Source of the DNA: Rostrohypoxylon terebratum | Taxonomy: Eukaryota; Ascomycota; Sordariomycetes; Xylariales; Hypoxylaceae | Assembly (NCBI GenBank): GCA_022497145.1 | Contig: MU385876.1 | Coordinates: 301,094 to 365,093 of the forward strand | Direction: 5' to 3' | Length of the DNA: 64,000 nt | Shown here: positions 57,653 to 64,000 of the stretch, in pieces | How the letters are laid out: the number at the start of each line of letters is the position of its first letter | Numbering within the stretch: the stretch's first letter is position 1 | Notes under the pieces: generated by a model | The model's database searches: none | What the model saw: the letters and a program-made list of their open reading frames with translations, nothing else | What the model was told of the DNA's origin: nothing | Position numbers and translations under genes: made by a program

Positions 57653-59530
57653 ATGCGGTTTCTTTCGTTGTTGTCGCTGCTATGCCTGGGTGCACTGCAG
57701 CCAGCGCTGGCCGCTCTCGACCTCACCGGAATTCCCGCTTGCGGCGTAAGTTTCGAGAGGGATCAAATCTCTCCTGACGAGATATTAGAGACAGGCCGGC
57801 TAATATCCGTATAGTTAAAATGTCTCGCCTCTGAGATTGGCAACTCGGGCTGTACGCTGTCGAATACGACATGCATCTGTACCAACTCTGTCTTCCTAGC
57901 CAATGTTACGGAGTGTGTCACTTCGACCTGCTCAATTCGCGACCAACTATGTAAGTTGATACTATGGATCAAGGTACTTGATGTCGATAGCTGATCCGCA
58001 TACTTCCAGCGACGAAGAAATTCGAGGCCGTGACATGCGGTGTTCCGGGAGAAGATAGAACCACATTAATCAAGGTCCTTGCGATTACATTCGGCGCGCT
58101 TGGCTTAGTAGCTTTTATCTTGCGATGCATGGCAAGAATGCTTGGTCCGCACGATTGGGGTCATGACGACTCGGTGATGTGTGTGGTCATGGTATGCCAG
58201 CACTACTTTCGCTTCCTGCCGTATATCCCTCTAACTCTACTCTATCATATAGGCCCTCGAAATTGCATTCGCGTGCATATCAGTACCTAGTAAGCCATCT
58301 TTTCCGTATGATATGGTATTCGTACTAACAATGAATCAAGTTGCGAATGCTGGGCTTGGATTGGATATGTGGTTTGTTCCACATGATTCCATCACCCAGG
58401 TCCTTAAAGTTGGTGAACCCCTTTCACACAAAGCATCTTACCCTTGCTAAAACGGAAAACAGCTTTATTTCTTCGACGAATTAGTGTACATTACGGCGCT
58501 GGCTCTGACCAAGATCTCCATTCTCTTCTTTTACCTCAAGGTGTTCCCGAAGCGATCGTTCCGCATTTGTGCTTGGATCTTGATAGGCCTCAACCTCATA
58601 TACGCGCTCACCTACGACTTCCTGCTGGTCTTCCAATGCAACCCGATATCCGGCGCATGGACATTTTGGGATGGAGAAACCGAATCAAAGTGTCTGAGCA
58701 TCAATACATTGGGTTGGTCTGCCGCGGCAACAAATATCGTGTTGGATTTGGCTGTGATCGTCCTCCCGCTCCCGTCGTTGTTCGGACTATCCCTGTCTAT
58801 GAGAAAGAGGCTCCAGATCATTGCTATGTTTGCTGTCGGATTCTTGTGAGCAATTTTCAGGAATTTTTCTTGGGGGAGGGTCATGCGCTAACTCATTTGA
58901 TAGTATCACAGTCGTCAGCGTTATCCGTCTATATTCCCTTATCCACCTTGGTGACACCCAAAATCTCACTCGTAGGTCTCCACTTCTCATTTTATACCCA
59001 CGGATCTTCCAGGGGTAATTCTAATTTCTTTCACAGAGGACTACGTCGAAACCGGGTATTGGTCCACGATTGAGGTCCCCGTCGGCATAATCTGCGCGTG
59101 CATGCCTGCAGTGCGTTCGCTCTTCAGTCGCGCGTTACCCAAGATCTTCGGCTCTACGCGGAACAATGGCTCGAATTTCAACACCTACGGCCCATCGTCA
59201 GGCAATCGCCTTGGACCCGATTCCCGCAATAAGATTAGCGTCAAGCAGGAGTGGTCTGTGCTTACTGAGGGCCCCGACGACTATAAGCGCACCGAGCGTG
59301 ATTCATCGCTCGAGCTCTTAACCGTGGGCGGCGCAGGAGAGAGGAAGGAAATGGGGACAGGTGTGGAGGTTGGTGTTGGTGTTGCGCTTCCGAACCACAG
59401 CGACCGTAGGCCGACGCGCAAGATGACACTTTCGAAGCACGACGGCACGTGGCGCGGTGTGGCGGTGCCGGCAGGCGAGGAGAGTTCGTACAAGTCGGCC
59501 GCGTATACGACAGAACGAGAGCTGCGGTAG
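57653..59530 (+). CDS. CFEM-domain PTH11-type GPCR-like receptor
   Basis: Eight exons: 57653-57745, 57815-57950, 58010-58191, 58253-58289, 58341-58408, 58463-58845, 58904-58971 and 59037-59530, all phases consistent, 486 aa. Signal peptide MRFLSLLSLLCLGALQPALA, then a CFEM domain to about residue 90 with eight Cys, including CTLSNTTCICTNS. A seven-helix rhodopsin-like region follows (VLAITFGALGLVAFILR, ALALTKISILFFYLK, NIVLDLAVIVLPLPS, STIEVPVGIICACMPA), the layout of PTH11-type receptors (PF20684 type). The C-terminal 130 residues are polar. The Magnaporthe founder senses surface cues for infection structures. The fifth intron begins GTTGGT, an unusual donor. Extracellular Cys-rich ligand domain plus seven helices: likely plasma-membrane sensor. 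Confidence 0.92.
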
Positions 59531-61029
59531 TGAGGCCGGAATACTGGATTCGGGCGGTTAATGTTTATACTGTCTCGCTAGATAGATTATATGATGCGAA
59601 TAGACTTTTCTTGTTTGAGAGCGATGATCGGGGAATGTGTGTTTGGATGTTCTTTATCCATGCGATCCGGTGAAATCCGACGGGACTACAACAGAAGCGA
59701 CTGGAGCAACGGAGACACTGATTATTCTCGTAGAAGGCTATGGTATCAAAAAATCTCAACATCACTACGGACTTCTAGTAGACGGTGATCGTCGTAGGTA
59801 AATCCTGTATCCTTTGTGTTACCTATTCTCCATCAGCCCGATTTAAATCATCGCATTCCCCTCACTGGGAGACTTAACCACTAAGTTACCAAGCCTTCGT
59901 CAAACTCAAATCCTCCCATCAAGATATCATTCAAAGCAAAGCAAATTATCTCTTACAACTACCATTCGTTAGCAAAAAGTATGTCGCTTTGTTTCGAAAA
60001 TCCCGTATTATTAATAGTCGCAATCTTGGGGGCGCTCATAATCATTGTCCAATGTGTCTTAAAGCCGTTAATTTTTATTTTACTCTAAGGATTTTGCCCT
60101 TGGGCACGATGAGAGATCTTTGTTTACCTAATTCGGATGTTGAAAATAAGAGCTATGGAGAGCTGGAGAGAGATCCATTTATCAGGGTGTTTAGGTTCGA
60201 TTCCTATCAGCGCTATTGGTATCACTCGGGTAAACCCTCCCAGGGCTCTCTTTCTTGGAGGTTTCCAGTGCACTAAAATATGGATACCACGCTCCCCGCA
60301 TATCGCTATAAATAACCACTGTAGGGCTGTTTATTGCTGTATTTTAGGACTCTTTACCCCTCATCTTTAGAATTCATCTCACTTCATTAATCACTATAAC
60401 TATCGCTTCATCCGCTGTACGATAGACTTACAGCATGTTATAGCCAGCTAAGGGGCACTGCATTATAGCGAATATAATGCACTAGCATTAAAGATCAGAT
60501 CTAGTAAATTTGCCTTTCACTGTAGTAGGCAAGGAGGGAACTGTTTAGTAGTCGATTGAGTAAACAAACAGTACACACGGAGATATAAGTCCTTCAGAAT
60601 AGTTAACATGTATTGTTCATTAAACCTAGTGTCAACGTTGAGATTTTGTCTCGCCCCTAATGGATTGTTTGGGCGATACATGTGTTACATAATGTGTGCG
60701 CTAAAGTGAAGTGGCGGTAGAATGAGAGAAGCAGGTTGGTTTCGTATTTGAAGCAAGAACGATGCACTTGCAGTAAAGTTATATAAACAAATACAACCTG
60801 CATTTTCAAGGGCTTGTTTGAATAAATCCTCATCTGCTTTTTTTATTCCAGAGTCCGAACCGTCACAGAAGGTTCAGATTTAACTTCAGAACGTTTCTGA
60901 GTACTCTTCGATCCCGAGCTAGTTAAGGTAAGCCAGCCCCTTTATCAACAACCATATACTATTTCTTATTCCATGCTAATTATAATATTAGAAATTGTTT
61001 CTTTGGTCTCGCCTATATTGCAGAAAGCA
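59531..61029. other. Intergenic, 1.5 kb
   Basis: Contains a short hairpin, TGCATTATA at 60459-60467 and TATAATGCA at 60473-60481. A 95-codon frame at 59989-60276 looks random. No gene is supported. Confidence 0.5.
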
Positions 61030-61515
61030 ATGAGTGGTTCATACTCTAGGAAAAGAGCTGCTTTGATCTTCGTCGGAGCCATCTTGACGCCTCTCGTCGC
61101 GAGTAACGTCTGGGCCCAATTTTGCGATGACAACGCCTGCTCCGTCAACTGTGGCACTTCCCTCAGCGTCAGCAACCCGAGCTGCGTGGAAAACGAGATA
61201 GGGCGAAAGTCGGTCAAGGTTCATGGCAACAATTTTATTGGCTCCTACCTGGTGAACTCCCCAGACGGAGGTTGTAGCTGTCAGAACGACTGTACCGCTA
61301 TACCGGGGACTGGGCTTCCCGCCTGTATCGACCTTACCAAGAAGAAGACCGCGCAGTCGTATCGCTTTCAACTTACTACCTGCATGGAGGATGAAGCTGG
61401 TTCGGGCTCGGGTGTTGGTGATAATTGCAATGCATCTTCTTCCTCCGTTGAGCCGGTTGTCCCTACTACCCCGGTGTCATCTAGTAGGAAGGTGCCAGAT
61501 CCTAGCATGATATAG
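61030..61515 (+). CDS. Small secreted cysteine-rich protein
   Basis: ATG at 61030 gives 161 aa starting MSGSYSRKRAALIFVGAILT; a longer reading from 60973 adds 19 hydrophobic residues and is less typical of a signal peptide. Predicted cleavage is after SNVWA. The mature chain has ten Cys (for example FCDDNACSVNCG and GCSCQNDC) and ends in a Ser/Thr/Pro tail. No enzyme motif is seen. Small, secreted and Cys-rich proteins of this kind are often extracellular or host-interaction proteins, but nothing here proves that role. It lies next to transposon-like and AT-rich DNA. Confidence 0.75.
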   Translation: MSGSYSRKRAALIFVGAILTPLVASNVWAQFCDDNACSVNCGTSLSVSNPSCVENEIGRKSVKVHGNNFIGSYLVNSPDGGCSCQNDCTAIPGTGLPACIDLTKKKTAQSYRFQLTTCMEDEAGSGSGVGDNCNASSSSVEPVVPTTPVSSSRKVPDPSMI

Positions 61516-61904
61516 ACTATTATCTAGACGATACTGGGTATAAGCTGTGAAGGCATCGCCAGTCGCGCGGGGTGAATATAGGGAAACATTCCGCTTCGGA
61601 GGCATTGTATTGTATACTTACTCGTGATTATTTGGCTTGGCAACGGCTATAAATCCCAATCAGAGGCTTGAGGATTCTCATTCAATAGGAACATAAACTG
61701 CACTATTCAGTTCCTCATCTAACGCGACTTGATCTAAGCTAGCTTACATTATACTAACTAGATTTTAACCTGGATATCATCCACGGATGCATTGGTTCGT
61801 GTGGCGGCCATAATAACTTGTTAAGACCCCTGCCCTAAGGCTTTAGCACCTAAAACCCCCAAGCCCGTTGAAAATTGCTTCTTTCTGACGTTAGACTATG
61901 AAAT
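61516..61904. other. Intergenic
   Basis: 389 bp with no coding frame recognised. Confidence 0.45.
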
Positions 61905-62432
61905 CTAAATCCGGCCATCTCGATATGGCAACGCCGTCATGAATAGAGCAACAGTGGTTACTACCAAGGAAAACGCTGCGGTTGGACCTTCTATTTTCCC
62001 CGTTAACGTAGCCCACACAATAGTGGAAGGGAAGATGATCATAACGAACAAAGATAGGAGACCAAATATAGTATTCGAATGCCAGCCTTCCTCAAAATAA
62101 ACGCCCCAAACCAATTGCTTTTCGTCTGCCTGTAGGTCAAGCTTTTTCTTCTTCTTCGGAAGCTGGTGATATATTTCATCGCAGTCATCATCTTCCCGGC
62201 GTCCAAACTTGAAGTAATGCGTTAGTTCTCTGGGGTCTATGACCGGGTGGTCCACTGTTTTCTCGGGTGCTGGCGAGCAAATATAATCCTCACATTTCGG
62301 TTTTGCTAGCGCTTGGTCTTCCGGCCGGTCTTGCTCAAGGAAACAAACACAAGTTTGATCCTGTTGAAAACATCGTCCGTCTGCTTTAATTGGTGTGACA
62401 AGGGCTGTGTAAGGCTTAGATATAGTATTAAT
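61905..62432 (-). pseudogene. 3' relic of a fungal membrane-protein gene
   Basis: An open frame of 176 codons on the minus strand, bounded upstream by a stop at 62433-62435, with no ATG before the membrane segment. It reads DPRELTHYFKFGRR and then a terminal hydrophobic pair (FGLLSLFVMIIFPSTIVWAT and AAFSLVVTTVALFMTAL), the C-terminal shape of a group of uncharacterised fungal membrane proteins. Upstream is the strongly AT-rich block, so the 5' part is probably lost. It could instead be a last exon whose upstream exons are unrecognisable. Confidence 0.45.
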
Positions 62433-62590
62433 TTAATAATAATTTTTAAAAGTGCTAAGATCTTTGATTTCTTTTCTCTTTTAAGTGGAAATCTTTTTAA
62501 CTTATTTATGCTTAAGATTATAAGTGTAATTTAATATGTATTTAAGTATAATATATATATTAAGCGTTTATTACTTAAATATAAGTGTTG
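62415..62590. repeat. AT-rich block
   Basis: About 175 bp dominated by TA, AAT and TTAA (for example TAATAATTTTTAAAAG and AAGTATAATATATATATTAAG). The abrupt shift from about 45-50% GC flanks fits RIP-mutated repeat DNA. It ends exactly where the element-like sequence begins. Confidence 0.6.
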
Positions 62591-63103
62591 TTACGGAACA
62601 TTCTTCCTCAAAGCCCCACTTACCAACAAACGGCGCACCCATCGAAAAGTCAAAAGTCACATGATCACCTGGATCACAGATCGTGGATCGGCGACAAAGG
62701 GAATCACGATCCACGAGTAGGAAAAGAAGCATATGAAATGGAGCAAATATAAAAGAATGAGAATTTCCTACTGTATTTAGTTTTTAGTTCTCTAGCTTTC
62801 AATCTAAGTATTCAGACTGCACTTGAATATAGAGTCCCATGTGTTACGAACCTACACCTAATTACTTAGGTATACGGGGCAATTCGTGGTTTTCCTTGCT
62901 TGTTAGCAGTACTCGTAGAGATCAGATCAAAAGGTAGTCTGTTCGTAAAAGAGGCTTGGAGTCTTCTTTCTATTAGTTCGATATGTTTTGAAGTAATAGA
63001 CTTAGATTGATAGCTAGTGAGCTAAGTGAGTGACTAGATACATGAAGTATGCTTTGTTTTATATAAGAAATATCCCTACTGTCCCTAGGCGTTGAAACCA
63101 TCG

Positions 63104-63184
63104 TGATGTGTTGTGATGTGATCCTTCCTAAACACATCAGGGCTCAGTTGATGTGTTTTGATGTGTTTTGATCCCAACACATCA
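63104..63184. repeat. Cluster of TGATGTGTT / AACACATCA motifs forming hairpins
   Basis: TGATGTGTT occurs at 63104, 63149 and 63159, and its reverse complement AACACATCA at 63131 and 63176. Perfect pairings are 63130-63139 with 63149-63158 (10 bp, 9-nt loop) and 63159-63167 with 63176-63184 (9 bp, 8-nt loop). They lie in the leader of the element-like ORF. Confidence 0.85.
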
Positions 63185-63369
63185 GCCCGAACATTAGCCG
63201 TGATTGGTTAAGGTAGGCACCCACTATTTGGTTTTGAAGTTGGTCGCCTGTTAGCTGGTTTGTGACATTATACCCCTCCTTCTAGGATCTTTGTCCCAAA
63301 GATAAAAAAAGGTGAGTGTTTTATTTCCTTCCTTCTTTTGCTAGTGGTGCCCTTGCTTGATCATTGACC

Positions 63370-64000
63370 ATGTCTGGGAAGGTTCGAAAATCAAGTGTTC
63401 GCCCTAATCAGCGACAAGAGCGTCACACTCGTGCTGACTTCATTACTGTTCACGGTTTTCCTGTTCTTCTTTGCTCGAATTGTCACATACTCGGTGAGAG
63501 TGACTGTTTTCTTGCTGTTGGTTACGAGAATTGTAATCACTGTGTTCGCTGGAACCGAAAACACTGCGACGTTTCAGAGATGAACGCCCTTGACCGTGTT
63601 TCTCAAGCCCGTACCCGACTCGAACAAGAACGTAAAGACGCAGAGGACGAGTTGGTTCGGTTGCAACAAGAGTACCAGTCTAAGATATCTGAAAAGATTG
63701 GTAAATTGCAACGGCTTCGTCGTCAAGAAGACTTGCTGAAGAAGCGTGGTCTGGAATTGTTGAAACAGGGAGACGACCTGGATGCCATAGAGGAGAGGGA
63801 GCGTTTAGCAGAGGAGCAGGCCAAGGTGGATCAGGAGCGATCCTTCCTTAGTCCTGAGATGCCTTCCGTGGTCTCCCCCTCTTCCTTTTCAGGGATAGAC
63901 TTTGGTCTGGGCCCGTTGTCGCCATCGACTGCTGTTGCTTTGGGCGTGGTCGATCAGGATTTTGGCGGTGAAAGTCCTCAAGCAGGTCCTTCAAATGCTT
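63370..64000 (+). CDS. Cys-motif/coiled-coil ORF, truncated by the window edge (retroelement gag-like)
   Basis: ATG at 63370; the frame is open to the last base, at least 210 codons, so the true end lies outside. Residues 37-70 hold CSNCH, then CFLAVGYENCNHC and RKHC, a zinc-binding-type Cys spacing followed by a coiled coil of about 90 residues (ARTRLEQERKDAEDELVRLQ onward). The tail is Ser/Pro-rich. Repeat-associated fungal ORFs often have this order, and it resembles first ORFs of retroelements. No reverse transcriptase is visible because the sequence stops. A host gene of unknown function remains possible. Confidence 0.6.
   Translation, partial: MSGKVRKSSVRPNQRQERHTRADFITVHGFPVLLCSNCHILGESDCFLAVGYENCNHCVRWNRKHCDVSEMNALDRVSQARTRLEQERKDAEDELVRLQQEYQSKISEKIGKLQRLRRQEDLLKKRGLELLKQGDDLDAIEERERLAEEQAKVDQERSFLSPEMPSVVSPSSFSGIDFGLGPLSPSTAVALGVVDQDFGGESPQAGPSNA

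Larger units (their letters stand above)
62589..64000 (+). mobile_element. Possible left end of a retroelement (LTR-like leader plus ORF)
   Basis: Begins TGTTACGGAACA straight after the AT-rich block, with a TATA-like AATATAAAAG at about 62746 and about 500 bp of non-coding leader before the ORF at 63370. No second LTR, primer-binding site or target duplication can be shown in this window, so the boundaries are tentative. The ORF content is the main argument. Confidence 0.4.

Noticed and set aside
60185..60205. GGTTCGATTCC, like a tRNA T-arm
   Set aside because: No matching acceptor stem or anticodon arm at the right distance.
59989..60276. 95-codon plus-strand frame
   Set aside because: Composition looks random and it overlaps another equally long frame.

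Overview
The window is nuclear DNA of a filamentous ascomycete (Pezizomycotina). Genes carry short introns of about 50-110 nt with GT/AG borders, and the gene set is typical of these fungi: a Zn2Cys6 regulator, a CFEM/PTH11-type receptor, Dal5-type and DHA1-type MFS carriers, verprolin, and a SHE3-like protein. Intergenic DNA is littered with short TAGGTA/TACCTA motifs, a texture I associate with Sordariomycetes, perhaps Xylariales; that placement is an inference. No rRNA, tRNA or CRISPR was recognised. Gene models below were built by joining open frames across splice sites with the phase checked at every junction. Layout: 0.2-6.9 kb holds a full-length ABCC (MRP-type) transporter and a convergent BAHD-like acyltransferase. 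8.8-24.1 kb is mostly housekeeping: SHE3-like coiled coil, a large RGG-repeat protein, verprolin, a mitochondrial membrane protein and a small four-helix membrane protein, with a 3.7 kb gene-free stretch at 10.4-14.1 kb. 25.5-27.9 kb carries a CHORD/CS co-chaperone and a glutaredoxin-like protein, with a 167 bp inverted-repeat element (MITE-like) between them. 28.0-44.1 kb is an accessory block: HpcH/HpaI aldolase, Zn2Cys6 regulator, carboxylesterase, two different 2-oxoglutarate/Fe(II) oxygenases, a Dal5-family MFS carrier and a DHA1 MFS exporter. It looks like a self-contained catabolic or specialised-metabolism cluster and is the best candidate for an undescribed system here. 44.9-54.2 kb returns to core genes (DUF1765 protein, small DUF7709-like protein, ribosome biogenesis factor Rpf2) plus one decayed ORF. 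54.2-64 kb is gene-poor: a 3.4 kb stretch without genes, a CFEM-domain GPCR, a small secreted cysteine-rich protein, a membrane-protein relic next to a strongly AT-rich block, and, running off the right edge, a cysteine-motif/coiled-coil ORF of the kind seen in retroelements. How the block may work together (inference): a substrate enters through the Dal5-type carrier, is de-esterified by the carboxylesterase, hydroxylated by the two oxygenases and cleaved by the aldolase; the Zn2Cys6 protein regulates from divergent promoters that contain CGG/CCG sites, and the DHA1 pump removes toxic intermediates or product. No polyketide synthase, NRPS or terpene cyclase is present, so degradation or tailoring is more likely than synthesis from scratch.
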